NCBI GenBank assembly: GCA_018882835.1
Contig: VERE01000006.1
Coordinates: 1 to 64,000 of the forward strand
DNA from: Limnohabitans sp.
GTDB lineage: Bacteria; Pseudomonadota; Gammaproteobacteria; Burkholderiales; Burkholderiaceae_C
Direction: 5' to 3'
DNA: 64,000 nt
Each line of letters opens with the position of its first letter. Position 1 is the stretch's first letter. Positions 52,576-61,032 of the stretch are shown here, in pieces. Under the pieces are notes generated by a model. It saw only the letters and a list, made by a program, of their open reading frames with translations, ran no database searches and was not told the origin of the DNA. Made by a program: the position numbers and the translations under genes.

Positions 52576-53556
52576 TTAGTCGGCTTGAATGTTGGCGGTT
52601 TTGACCACGCGTTGCCACTTTTCGATTTCGCTGCGCAAAATTTTGGCGAAAGCTTCGGGGGTGGTGGGGAAGGGGTCGGCGCCCGCTTCGTGAAAACGCT
52701 GGCGTGTTTCGGCAAGGGACAGCACTTTCACGATGTCTTTGCTCACCTGGTTGACGATGTCCTTGGGCGTGCCCGCCGGTGCCACCACCGCGGCCCAGGA
52801 GTAGGCCTCATAGCCTGGCAGGCCGGATTCGGCCATGGTGGGCAAATCGGGCAGCAAGCTGTAGCGCTGGGTGCTGGCGACCGCCAAGGCCTTGACCTTG
52901 CCATTGCGAATGAAGGGCAGGGCGGTCGGGGCATCGCTGAACATCAGGGGCACTTGGCCACCGAGCACATCGGTCATGGCGGGCGCGCTGCCTTTGTAGG
53001 GAATGTGGTTGAGTGTGGTGCCTGCCAGCATGTTGAACAGCTCAGCCGAGAGATGGGTGCCGCCGCCATTGCCGGCCGAGGCATAGGCCAGGTTTTTTGG
53101 ATTTTTCTTGGCATAGGCGATCAACTCGCTGACGGATTGCACCGGCAGTGAGGGATGCGCCACCAAAATGACCGGGAACATGGCGCCGCCACTCACGGGC
53201 ACAAAGTCGCGCTCGATGTCATACGACAGCTTGGGCTTGAGGCTGGGCAGCACCGAGTGATGGATGCTGCACAGGAAAAAAGTGTGGCCGTCGGGCGCCG
53301 CTTTGGCAGCGTATTCCGCACCGACGATGCCGCCCGCCCCGGCCTTGTTTTCCACTATGACCTGACGGCCCCAGAGCTCTGTGAGCTTTTGCGCCAACAG
53401 CCGACCAGTGAGGTCCACCGGTCCCCCGGGTGGAAAGGGCACGATCAAACGGGTGGTGCGGCTGCTGGCCGCAGTTTGCGCCGCTGCGGGAAGACCCGCC
53501 AGTGCCAGAGAGGCGGCAGCGCCCCCCAAAAGTTGACGACGAACTTCAGAGGTCAT
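52576..53556 (-). CDS. Bug/TctC-family periplasmic solute receptor
   Basis: Receptor of 326 residues. The N-terminus has a Tat-like SEVRRQLLGGAAASLALA, cleavage near AAAQ. Motifs are TTRLIVPFPPGGPVDLTGR, YASAGNGGGTHLSAE and HIPYKGSAPAMTDVLGGQV. AGGAAAG lies before the ATG at 53556. It stands alone, divergent from the CaiB gene. Confidence 0.9.
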   Translation of the reverse strand: MTSEVRRQLLGGAAASLALAGLPAAAQTAASSRTTRLIVPFPPGGPVDLTGRLLAQKLTELWGRQVIVENKAGAGGIVGAEYAAKAAPDGHTFFLCSIHHSVLPSLKPKLSYDIERDFVPVSGGAMFPVILVAHPSLPVQSVSELIAYAKKNPKNLAYASAGNGGGTHLSAELFNMLAGTTLNHIPYKGSAPAMTDVLGGQVPLMFSDAPTALPFIRNGKVKALAVASTQRYSLLPDLPTMAESGLPGYEAYSWAAVVAPAGTPKDIVNQVSKDIVKVLSLAETRQRFHEAGADPFPTTPEAFAKILRSEIEKWQRVVKTANIQAD

Positions 53557-53582
53557 GGTTTCTTTCCTAGTCACCTAAGCAA

Positions 53583-53611
53583 TAGACCATCTTAATGGGA
53601 ATTCGTATAGT
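53583..53611 (+). promoter_or_regulatory. Candidate sigma70 promoter for CaiB gene
   Basis: TAGACC (four of six) and TATAGT (five of six) are separated by exactly 17 bases in the divergent gap between the Bug gene and the CaiB gene, about 38 bases before ATG 53650. This is the best-looking promoter in the right half of the window. Confidence 0.5.
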
Positions 53612-53649
53612 GGCCTGCGTGGTTTGTCACGGATCGAACAAGGAATTTC

Positions 53650-54822
53650 ATGCAGGCATTTCAAAAACTGACCGTGCTCGACATGAGCCAGGGCATCGCA
53701 GGCCCGGTCAGCGCCGGTATCCTGGCGCGGCAAGGTGCCCGCGTGATCAAGGTGGAGCCGCTCGGTGGCGATTGGATTCGAGGCACGGGGGCCAGCCAGC
53801 AAGGCATGAGCGCCAATGCCCTGGCCGGCAATTTCAACAAGCGCGGTGTGGCCATTGATGCGGCCAGTGCCCTGGGTCGCGAGGCCTTGTTGCGCATGGT
53901 GCCCAAAGTGGATGTGCTGGTGGAAAATTTTCGCCACGGCGTGATGAAAAAGCTGGGGCTGGATTACGAGGCGCTTTCCAAGCTCAATCCGCGCCTCGTG
54001 TACTGCTCCATCACCGGCTTCGGCACCCAGGGTCCGCTGAAAAGCAAACCCGCCACCGACTCTGTTGTGCAGGCTTATTCCGGCATGGCCGTGGTCAATG
54101 GCGATGCGCAGCGACCCCGGCGCATGGGCTTGTATGTGCCGGACAACATCAGCGCCTTGTATGCGGCACAAGCCATCAGCGCCGCACTGTATGAGCAAAC
54201 GCAAACCGGACGCGGCCAGCACGTCGAGATTTCCCTGGTGGAATGTTGTGCAGCCTTTCAAGCGGGTCCGATGTTGAACGCCTATTTGTTTGAGCGCAAC
54301 CCTTCTGAAAAGGTGGCGGTCTTTGCCCCGGCGGGTGAATTCCGCACGGCATCGGGTTGGATGGTGGTGGCGTGCAGCAATGCCGACATGTTCACACGCC
54401 TGGCCAAAGCGGTGGGGCGCGAGGACTGGCTGTCAGACCCACGTTATGCGGACAGCGACGTGCGCAAACGTTACTTGAAAGAAATCAATGCCGATCTGGG
54501 CGAGGCCTTGGCGCAAGACACGCGCGAGGCCTGGATGCAAAAGCTGGAAGCCGCCGATGTGCTGGTCAGTCCGGTCCACGATTACTTCGAGCTCTATGAC
54601 GATGCCCAAATGCAGGCTATGAATTATTTTTGCAGCGTGCCCCAGGCACCCTATGGTGAAGTGAAGGTGCCGCATTTGCCAGGGTCTTCGCGCGATCTGA
54701 GGCCCGCGCCCCGTCTGGGCGAGCACACGCAGAAGGTCTTGCAGGAAATGGGTTTCAGCGATGCCGAAATTGACCACCTGATCCGCCAACGTGCAGCCTA
54801 CCAAGGAGAAACAAGCGAATGA
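53650..54822 (+). CDS. CaiB/BaiF family III CoA-transferase
   Basis: Family III CoA-transferase of 390 residues. Features are DMSQGIAGPVSAGILARQGARVIKVEP, NFRHGVMKKLGLDYEALSKLNPRLVYCSITGFG, and the likely catalytic Asp in YVPDNISALYAAQ (about residue 165). It moves CoA from one acid to another in the cytoplasm. AAGGAA precedes the ATG. It overlaps the next Bug gene as ATGA, so receptor and enzyme are tightly coupled. Confidence 0.9.
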   Translation: MQAFQKLTVLDMSQGIAGPVSAGILARQGARVIKVEPLGGDWIRGTGASQQGMSANALAGNFNKRGVAIDAASALGREALLRMVPKVDVLVENFRHGVMKKLGLDYEALSKLNPRLVYCSITGFGTQGPLKSKPATDSVVQAYSGMAVVNGDAQRPRRMGLYVPDNISALYAAQAISAALYEQTQTGRGQHVEISLVECCAAFQAGPMLNAYLFERNPSEKVAVFAPAGEFRTASGWMVVACSNADMFTRLAKAVGREDWLSDPRYADSDVRKRYLKEINADLGEALAQDTREAWMQKLEAADVLVSPVHDYFELYDDAQMQAMNYFCSVPQAPYGEVKVPHLPGSSRDLRPAPRLGEHTQKVLQEMGFSDAEIDHLIRQRAAYQGETSE

Positions 54823-55802
54823 ACACCCCTGCATTTTCGCAACGCCGTGCCCTGATGGGTTGGGGGCTCCTGGGGGCCCTGCCTTTGAGCTGGGCGCAAA
54901 CGGCGGGTTACCCCTCGCGTCCTGTGCGCATGGTGGTGCCCTTTCCGCCGGGCGGCCCCACCGATGTGTTGGCGCGCATTGTCGCCAGCAAACTGGGCGA
55001 GCGCTTTGGACAAGCCTTTGCCATTGACAACAAAGCCGGCAGCTCGGGCATGATGGGGTCTGCCGATGTGGCCAAGGCGGTGCCCGATGGCTACACCTTG
55101 CTGGGCAATGCATCCATTCACGTGATCAACCCCAGCCTCTACCCGAAGATTGCTTTCGATGCATCGGCCGACTTCACCCCGATCACGCAACTGGCTCATG
55201 TGCCCCTGATCTTGGTGGTGAACAACGACCTGCCCGTGCGTTCGGTCAAAGAGTTGATTGCCTATGCCAAAGCCAACCCCGGCAAATTGAACTTTGCCTC
55301 CTCGGGCAACGCTGCGGCGCCTCACCTTGCAGGCGAGTCTTTCAAGCTGGCTACGGGCATCGACATGCAGCACGTGCCCTACAAAGGGAGCTCGCCCGCA
55401 CTGACCGACCTGATTGGCGGCCAGGTGCAGTTGATGTTCGATTCCATGCCTTCGGCCATGCCATTTGTGAAGGCCGGCAAATTGCGCCCACTGGCTGTGA
55501 CCACCGCCCGGCGTTCCTTGGCCGTGCCCGACCTGGCCACCGTTGCCGAAGCCGGCGTGCCCGGTTACGACATCAGCACCTGGTACGGTCTGTGGGGCCC
55601 CAAAGGATTGCCCAAAGAGGTGGCCGACAAGTTGGCCAATGAAGTGGCGCGCATCCTGAAGTTGCCGGATGTCAAAGAACGCTATGCGGCACTCGGCGCA
55701 GAGCCTGTGGGCAACTCGCCCGAAGAGTTCGCGGCCTATTGCAAGAGCGAACTGCTCAAATGGGCCAAGGTGGTGAAAGACTCGGGCGCCAAGGCAGACT
55801 GA
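54819..55802 (+). CDS. Bug/TctC-family periplasmic solute receptor
   Basis: Receptor of 327 residues. Tat-like start FSQRRALMGWGLLGALPLSW; YPSRPVRMVVPFPPGGPTDVLAR; NFASSGNAAAPHLAGE; VPYKGSSPALTDLIGGQV. Translation is coupled to the upstream CoA-transferase (ATGA). The carboxylate it binds may be the substrate for CoA transfer (inference). Confidence 0.91.
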   Translation: MNTPAFSQRRALMGWGLLGALPLSWAQTAGYPSRPVRMVVPFPPGGPTDVLARIVASKLGERFGQAFAIDNKAGSSGMMGSADVAKAVPDGYTLLGNASIHVINPSLYPKIAFDASADFTPITQLAHVPLILVVNNDLPVRSVKELIAYAKANPGKLNFASSGNAAAPHLAGESFKLATGIDMQHVPYKGSSPALTDLIGGQVQLMFDSMPSAMPFVKAGKLRPLAVTTARRSLAVPDLATVAEAGVPGYDISTWYGLWGPKGLPKEVADKLANEVARILKLPDVKERYAALGAEPVGNSPEEFAAYCKSELLKWAKVVKDSGAKAD

Positions 55803-55823
55803 GCTGCCGCGCGCCAGAAAGTG

Positions 55824-56792
55824 TCAATCCAGGGTGGCGCCCGAAGCCTTCACGGTGCGCGCCCATTTCTCTACTTCGTTGCGAACAAACACACCAAACT
55901 GATCTGGCGTGTTCCAAGACGCGGCAAAACCTTGCGCGCTGAATTTCTCGCGCACCTGCGGCAATTGCATGGCTTTGCGAATTTCTTCATTGAGTTGTGC
56001 AACGATGGCCTTGGGCGTTCCAGCCGGCACCAGCACACCGTTCCAGGCAAACACTTCATAGCCTGGCAAGCCTGACTCTGCAATGGTGGGCACATCGGGT
56101 GCTGCGGGGGTGCGTTGTGGGCTGGTCACTCCCAAAGCCTTGAGCTTGCCCGCTTTCACAAAGGGCATGGCCGACAGCGTGGTGTCAAACATGATGCCCA
56201 CTTGGCCCGACATCAGGTCGCCCAAAGCAGGCGCACTGCCTTTGTAGGGTACGTGAACCATTTTGATTCCCGCCATGCTGTTGAACAATTCGGCCGACAA
56301 ATGCGTGGACTGGCCATTGCCTGAAGAGGCAAAGTTCAAACTGCCCGGCTTGGCCTTGGCCATGTCGATCAGCTCTTTGATGCTGTTGGCGGGAAACTGG
56401 GGGTGCGTGACCAGGACCAGTGGTCCTTGGGTCAACAAACTCACGGGGGCCAGATCTTTTTGCACGTCGTAATTCAAAGACTTGAAGAGCGACATGTTGA
56501 TGGCATGGGCCGTTGTGCCAATCAGCAGGGTGTAGCCATCAGCGGGCGCTTTCGCCACGGCCTCGGCGCCAATATTGCCGCCTGCGCCCGCGCGATTGTC
56601 AATCAGAAATTGCTGGCCTGTGCTTTCGGCCACCTGCTGAAACAGCACGCGCGCCACGATGTCAGTGGGGCCGCCGGGCGGGTAGGGCACCACCACGCGA
56701 ACGGGTTTGCTGGGGTAGGACTGTGCCTGCAACGTGAGGGCAAAAAGTCCACCTATGGCCGCAAGCAAGAAGGATCGGATGCTGAGCTTCAT
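55824..56792 (-). CDS. Bug/TctC-family periplasmic solute receptor
   Basis: Receptor of 322 residues. Sec signal MKLSIRSFLLAAIGGLFALTLQAQ; YPSKPVRVVVPYPPGGPTDIVAR; NFASSGNGQSTHLSAE; VPYKGSAPALGDLMSGQV. It is last in the RraA-cyclase-Bug operon (gaps of 16 and six bases), suggesting that its ligand feeds the cyclase and RraA-type enzymes. Confidence 0.92.
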   Translation of the reverse strand: MKLSIRSFLLAAIGGLFALTLQAQSYPSKPVRVVVPYPPGGPTDIVARVLFQQVAESTGQQFLIDNRAGAGGNIGAEAVAKAPADGYTLLIGTTAHAINMSLFKSLNYDVQKDLAPVSLLTQGPLVLVTHPQFPANSIKELIDMAKAKPGSLNFASSGNGQSTHLSAELFNSMAGIKMVHVPYKGSAPALGDLMSGQVGIMFDTTLSAMPFVKAGKLKALGVTSPQRTPAAPDVPTIAESGLPGYEVFAWNGVLVPAGTPKAIVAQLNEEIRKAMQLPQVREKFSAQGFAASWNTPDQFGVFVRNEVEKWARTVKASGATLD

Positions 56793-56798
56793 GGCAAA

Positions 56799-57863
56799 TC
56801 AGACCGTGGCAATCGGCGTCGCCGGTGAGCCCACAGCGCCGGGCAAACGCAGCGGTGGTGCGGTCAACAAAAAACGCGAGCGCTGGTGTGCCCGCAGCCA
56901 GTTGGCCAGTGGCGTGAGGTGCCAAATTTCCCCCAGATGCACGCCCAGCTTGAAGAGGCAGTGCTCGTGAATGGGCAAGGTGGCACAGGGGCCTGCCTTG
57001 GGTGAGGCGGGATGGGCTTCTACCGCATAGTTGTCGGCAATCAGGGCCACCAGGCCCGAGTCGGTGATCCATTGCAGCAGGCGGGGGTCGCGGCCTTCCA
57101 GCACCGCGCAACTCTTGTCCAGCAATTCGCCATCCGGTTGCTTGTTCATTTCCAACAACATTTCAGAAAAGCCCGTGTGCAGGCACACCATGTCGCCTGG
57201 CTCGACGGTGACATGGTCTTTCTTCATGATGTCCATGAGTTGTTCGTAGTCGATGTTGACGCGCTTTCGCCCCACATGCGCGTGCAGGTCGATCATCACG
57301 GCACGGCCTTGCACGCAGCGCTCGGACATTTTGTCGATGCCCAGGGCTTTGGCCTGCGAAGTGGACTCGCGAGGAATCTTGGCGAAGTCAAAAATGCCAG
57401 CGCCTTCACCGCTGGCAGGGCCCACCACGTCGATGCCTGCGCGAAAGCCGTTGTAGTACACCGGTTCGGGTTGGCCATCGCCGTTGGCATCGAACATCGA
57501 GCCCACATGGGCCAGGCTGTCCCATTGCGTGCTGTATTGCAAGTGCATGATGACCAGGTCATCGCTGATCACATCGGTGCAACTGGGGTCATCGCACCAT
57601 AACTGGTAGTTCAAATTGGGCTTGCCATTGCGCAAGGTCGGTCGCAACACCGGCGGCAAACGACGGGGATTCAGCACATTGCCCCCTGGAACATCCAGCG
57701 GCAAACTGAGGTTGAAAGTCAGGCCCTCTTTCACTTCCGCAATGCCTTGTCGCACTTTTTCGGGCGTGAGAAGGTTCATGCGACCGTATTGATCGTCGGG
57801 CCCAAAGTCACCCCAGGTGGAACCGGGGGGGCGTTGTTTCCAGCGTGGGTTGGGGCTTGTCAT
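56799..57863 (-). CDS. Cyclase-family protein (kynurenine formamidase-like)
   Basis: Protein of 354 residues of the putative cyclase family (Pfam Cyclase), which includes kynurenine formamidase and other metal-dependent amide or lactone hydrolases. The N-terminal region GPDDQYGRMNLLTPEKV is typical. The metal-binding region reads STQWDSLAHVGS, a variant of the HxGTHxDxP motif. No signal peptide. It is in an operon with RraA-type and Bug genes; hydrolysis of a cyclic or amide catabolite is inferred. Confidence 0.85.
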   Translation of the reverse strand: MTSPNPRWKQRPPGSTWGDFGPDDQYGRMNLLTPEKVRQGIAEVKEGLTFNLSLPLDVPGGNVLNPRRLPPVLRPTLRNGKPNLNYQLWCDDPSCTDVISDDLVIMHLQYSTQWDSLAHVGSMFDANGDGQPEPVYYNGFRAGIDVVGPASGEGAGIFDFAKIPRESTSQAKALGIDKMSERCVQGRAVMIDLHAHVGRKRVNIDYEQLMDIMKKDHVTVEPGDMVCLHTGFSEMLLEMNKQPDGELLDKSCAVLEGRDPRLLQWITDSGLVALIADNYAVEAHPASPKAGPCATLPIHEHCLFKLGVHLGEIWHLTPLANWLRAHQRSRFLLTAPPLRLPGAVGSPATPIATV

Positions 57864-57879
57864 CTCGGGTCTCCTTGTT

Positions 57880-58539
57880 TTAAAACTTGCCGTATTTCAA
57901 ATAGGCTTGCACCGGGTCCACGCCGCCACGGATGGCATCGCGCACCAGGTTTTCTGTACTGGCCACTTGCTCAGTTTTGTCCAGCACGTCTTGAATCATG
58001 GCCTGTGGAATGACCACCAGGCCATCCCGATCGCCCAAAATGTAATCGCCTGTGCACACTGTCACAGTGCCCAAGGTGACGGGCTCTTCATAGCGGTCAG
58101 GGCGCCAGCGCGCCACAATGTCCGAGGGCGTGAAAAAACTGTGAAACACCGGGAAGCCTTGGTCGAGGATGAAATCTGTGTCGCGGCAGCCGCCGTCCAC
58201 CACGTAACCCAGAACGCCTTTGTTTTTCAAGGTTTCCGCCGACAATTCGCCCATCAGCGCTACTTCTTTGTTGTTCGGTTGGCAAACCACCACATGGCCT
58301 GCCGGCGCTTTGGACAACAAGGTGGTCCATCCCAGCAGGCTGTCATGGCGAGAGATGGTGCGGTCGATGTGACCCGAGACGGTCCACACGCGGCCTGCCA
58401 CTTTCAGCGAAGGGTCCAAGGGACGCAACTCGGTAGGGAGCACGCAATTGTCGTGGCCCAAGCCGCGCAACACATCGTGCACGGCGCCAGTGTAGAGTTG
58501 GCTGAGTCGCTGGGTGAAGGGGTCTAGGGTTGGGGGCAT
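57880..58539 (-). CDS. RraA-family aldolase/decarboxylase-like protein
   Basis: RraA-like protein of about 219 residues. Family features are TGAVHDVLRGLG, VVDGGCRDTDF (with the catalytic Arg-Asp pair) and GDRDGLVVIPQ. Relatives include RNase E regulator RraA and HMG/4-hydroxy-4-methyl-2-oxoglutarate aldolases. Starts at 58539, 58593 and 58608 are in frame; 58539 gives the normal family N-terminus, none has a strong ribosome site. It heads the RraA-cyclase-Bug operon and more likely is an aldolase or decarboxylase in a carboxylate pathway. Confidence 0.83.
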   Translation of the reverse strand: MPPTLDPFTQRLSQLYTGAVHDVLRGLGHDNCVLPTELRPLDPSLKVAGRVWTVSGHIDRTISRHDSLLGWTTLLSKAPAGHVVVCQPNNKEVALMGELSAETLKNKGVLGYVVDGGCRDTDFILDQGFPVFHSFFTPSDIVARWRPDRYEEPVTLGTVTVCTGDYILGDRDGLVVIPQAMIQDVLDKTEQVASTENLVRDAIRGGVDPVQAYLKYGKF

Positions 58540-58602
58540 GGTGGTTGACGGGATCAATTCAGAATAAGTCACTTTAGGTTGAGAAGGGGGCATTGGCAAG
58601 TC

Positions 58603-59580
58603 ATGCACACGACAGTGAAATTTCTGCGCAACAGCCTGATGGGTCTGTTTTTGGGGGTCATAGGCCTGGGCACGGCCTGGTCATTCCCCACCAAACCTGT
58701 TCGCATCGTGATCGGCTTTCCTGCGGGCGGCCCCTTGGATTTGCATGCCAGATTGCTGGCAGACAAATTGCAAGCGGTCTTGGGCCAGCCCGTGCTGATC
58801 GATTACAAAGCCGGTGCGGGTGGGACCGTGGGAGCCCAGGAAGTGATGAAGTCCGCTCCCGACGGCCATACCTTGATGCTGGCGAACACCGGTGTGCTGG
58901 TGATCAATCCCGCCTTGTACAGCCGGTTGCCCTATGGCACCTTGAAAGATTTTGTGCCGATCGCGCGCACGGCCATGCAGCCACTGGCTTTGTTGGTCAA
59001 CCCACAATTGCCGGTGCGTACCTTGCAGGAGTTCACGGCCTATGTGCGTGATCGCCCCGGCCAGGTCAATTACGGCTCGGCGGGCAATGGTGGCATCAGC
59101 CACCTGGCACCGGAGATGTTCAAGTCTGCGGCCCAACTTTTCATGGTTCATATTCCTTATCGCGGTAGCGCACCGGCGTTCACCGACCTGATGGCGGGGC
59201 AAGTCCAGTTCATGGCGGAAAGCATTCCGCAAGCGGCCAACTACCACAAGCAAGGCAAGGTGCGCGCCCTGGCCGTGACCAGTCGCGAGCGCAGCCCAGC
59301 CTTGCCCGATGTGCCTACCGTTCACGAGAGCGGCTTCAAAGACTTTGTGGTGGTGGGTTTTTACGGCTTCATGGCCCCGGCAGGGACACCGAAAGAAGCT
59401 GTCGAGGTTCTCAGTCAGGCTTTTAAAACCGTTCTGAACCAGGCCGATGTGCGCAAACGCATGGTGGATCAGGGGGCAGACCCGGCGTTCCTCGGGGCCG
59501 ACGATTTTCACCGATTTTTGTCCAACGAAATGCCGCGTTGGAGCGAGGTGGTAAAAAAGTCGGGCGCCCGGGTGGACTGA
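58603..59580 (+). CDS. Bug/TctC-family periplasmic solute receptor
   Basis: Receptor of 325 residues. Signal peptide MHTTVKFLRNSLMGLFLGVIG, cleaved before about FPTKPVRIV; IGFPAGGPLDLHAR; NYGSAGNGGISHLAPE; IPYRGSAPAFTDLMAGQV. It is divergent from the RraA operon and converges on the GST gene. The ATG at 58603 is used instead of the track's upstream codon. Confidence 0.9.
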   Translation: MHTTVKFLRNSLMGLFLGVIGLGTAWSFPTKPVRIVIGFPAGGPLDLHARLLADKLQAVLGQPVLIDYKAGAGGTVGAQEVMKSAPDGHTLMLANTGVLVINPALYSRLPYGTLKDFVPIARTAMQPLALLVNPQLPVRTLQEFTAYVRDRPGQVNYGSAGNGGISHLAPEMFKSAAQLFMVHIPYRGSAPAFTDLMAGQVQFMAESIPQAANYHKQGKVRALAVTSRERSPALPDVPTVHESGFKDFVVVGFYGFMAPAGTPKEAVEVLSQAFKTVLNQADVRKRMVDQGADPAFLGADDFHRFLSNEMPRWSEVVKKSGARVD

Positions 59581-59585
59581 GCCTG

Positions 59586-60197
59586 TCAGGCAGGCAGTGA
59601 CCAGCTGCCCTTGAGCGATGGGCGCTCCATGAAACTGGCAGCCCATTGCGCGACATGGGGGTATTTGCTGCGCCAGGCCAGATCGGCGTAGCGCAGGTCG
59701 AGGTACCACAGCGCGCAGCCCAGCGTGAGGTTGCCAATGTGCACCGCAGGCGTGAGCAATTCGGGGTGGGCTTCAAGGTGACCGAGCGAGGTGGCAATTT
59801 TGTCCAGCTGGCCGTTCGTCCAATCATTCCAGCGCAAGGCTTCAGGTCGCACATTGGTTTCGTAGCGGGCCAGCAAGGCGGCATCCATCACGCCATCGGC
59901 CAGCGATTGCATGGCCAGTGCGGCCCAGCGTGCCGGACCTGCGATGGGAAACAGGGTACCGCCGCCCAAGCTGTTGAGGTATTCACAAATCACACGACTG
60001 TCGTACAAGGCGACGCCATCGTCGGTGACCAGCGTAGGCACCTTGCCCAGGGGGTTGCTGACGATGATGCTTGGGTCGCGGTTGACTGGGTGTGCGCTGC
60101 AATTCAAAAAAGTGAGTCGGTCCACCAGGTTCAGCTCATGGGCAGTCACCAGGCATTTGCGTACGAAGGGGGAGGTGGGAGAGAAGTAAAGTTTCAT
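59586..60197 (-). CDS. Glutathione S-transferase family protein
   Basis: GST of 203 residues. The thioredoxin-like N-domain has MKLYFSPTSPFVRKC, NPLGKVPTLV and LYDSRVICEYL, and the helical C-domain follows. The active-site region SPTSPFVRK is like YibF-type GSTs. It likely conjugates or reduces electrophiles. The start at 60197 is preferred over 60206. Divergent from the MBL-fold gene. Confidence 0.88.
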   Translation of the reverse strand: MKLYFSPTSPFVRKCLVTAHELNLVDRLTFLNCSAHPVNRDPSIIVSNPLGKVPTLVTDDGVALYDSRVICEYLNSLGGGTLFPIAGPARWAALAMQSLADGVMDAALLARYETNVRPEALRWNDWTNGQLDKIATSLGHLEAHPELLTPAVHIGNLTLGCALWYLDLRYADLAWRSKYPHVAQWAASFMERPSLKGSWSLPA

Positions 60198-60265
60198 GGT
60201 GTACAAATTCTAGGACTTGGGGCAAGATCGCCCATCCTGATTTACCCCTGCGGAGACCCCTCACC

Positions 60266-61012
60266 ATGTACCAATTGGATGTGCTTGTGCAAGGCTTTCC
60301 CGGCCGTTCTGTGTGCCATGGCAGCCTGGGCTGGAGCACCTTGAGCCTGCTGCGCGGACAAGGTCGCACGCTGTTGGTGGATGTGGGTTCTTTTGGCGTG
60401 CGGCATGTGCTTGCACAGCAGTTGCATTTTCGCGGGGTGGCCGCGGAGGATGTGACCGATGTGTTGTTGACCCATGCGCATTACGACCATGCGGTCAACT
60501 TCACCCTGTTTCCCAACGCGCGCATCTGGATCGGCGCGCAGGAGTTGTCATGGGCAGCCGCCCAGCCTGTGGGGTTCAACCCTTTGCCTGAGCTGTATGT
60601 CCGCGAGTTGATGCAGTCTTCGCGTGTGCACCGCATTCAGGCGGGCGATGTTTTTTTACCAGGCATTCAAGCTGTGGCGGCGCCCGGCCATACGCCCGGC
60701 CATTTGTTGTTTCATCTGACAGGGACACCCGTGCCCGTGCTCTTTACGGGTGATGCCGCCAAAAACCGGGCAGAGCTTTTGTCGCTGGATGTCGACGCTA
60801 CCGAAGACCGCGCCCAGAGCCAGGCGACGCTGAATACTTTGTGGCGGCTTTGGCGTGCCCAGCCCGGCACGCTGTTGGTGCCAGGGCATGACCTGTGCAT
60901 GGTGTTGGACGCCTCTGGTCAAATTCAGTACCAGGGAGAGCGCAAAGCAGGCATCGATGCCTGGTTTTCCGAGAGCCTTGCCCAGACCACGCGCATGAAT
61001 TTGTGCCCTTGA
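60266..61012 (+). CDS. Metallo-beta-lactamase-fold hydrolase
   Basis: MBL-fold protein of 248 residues. The zinc motif is LLTHAHYDHAVNF (His70, His72, Asp74, His75), then APGHTPGHL, FTGDAAKN and VPGHDLC. The sequence gives no firm function; the superfamily includes glyoxalase II, lactonases and thioesterases. GGAGACC precedes ATG 60266. The next gene follows 20 bases later. Confidence 0.85.
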   Translation: MYQLDVLVQGFPGRSVCHGSLGWSTLSLLRGQGRTLLVDVGSFGVRHVLAQQLHFRGVAAEDVTDVLLTHAHYDHAVNFTLFPNARIWIGAQELSWAAAQPVGFNPLPELYVRELMQSSRVHRIQAGDVFLPGIQAVAAPGHTPGHLLFHLTGTPVPVLFTGDAAKNRAELLSLDVDATEDRAQSQATLNTLWRLWRAQPGTLLVPGHDLCMVLDASGQIQYQGERKAGIDAWFSESLAQTTRMNLCP

Positions 61013-61032
61013 AATCAGGCTATGCTTTACCC

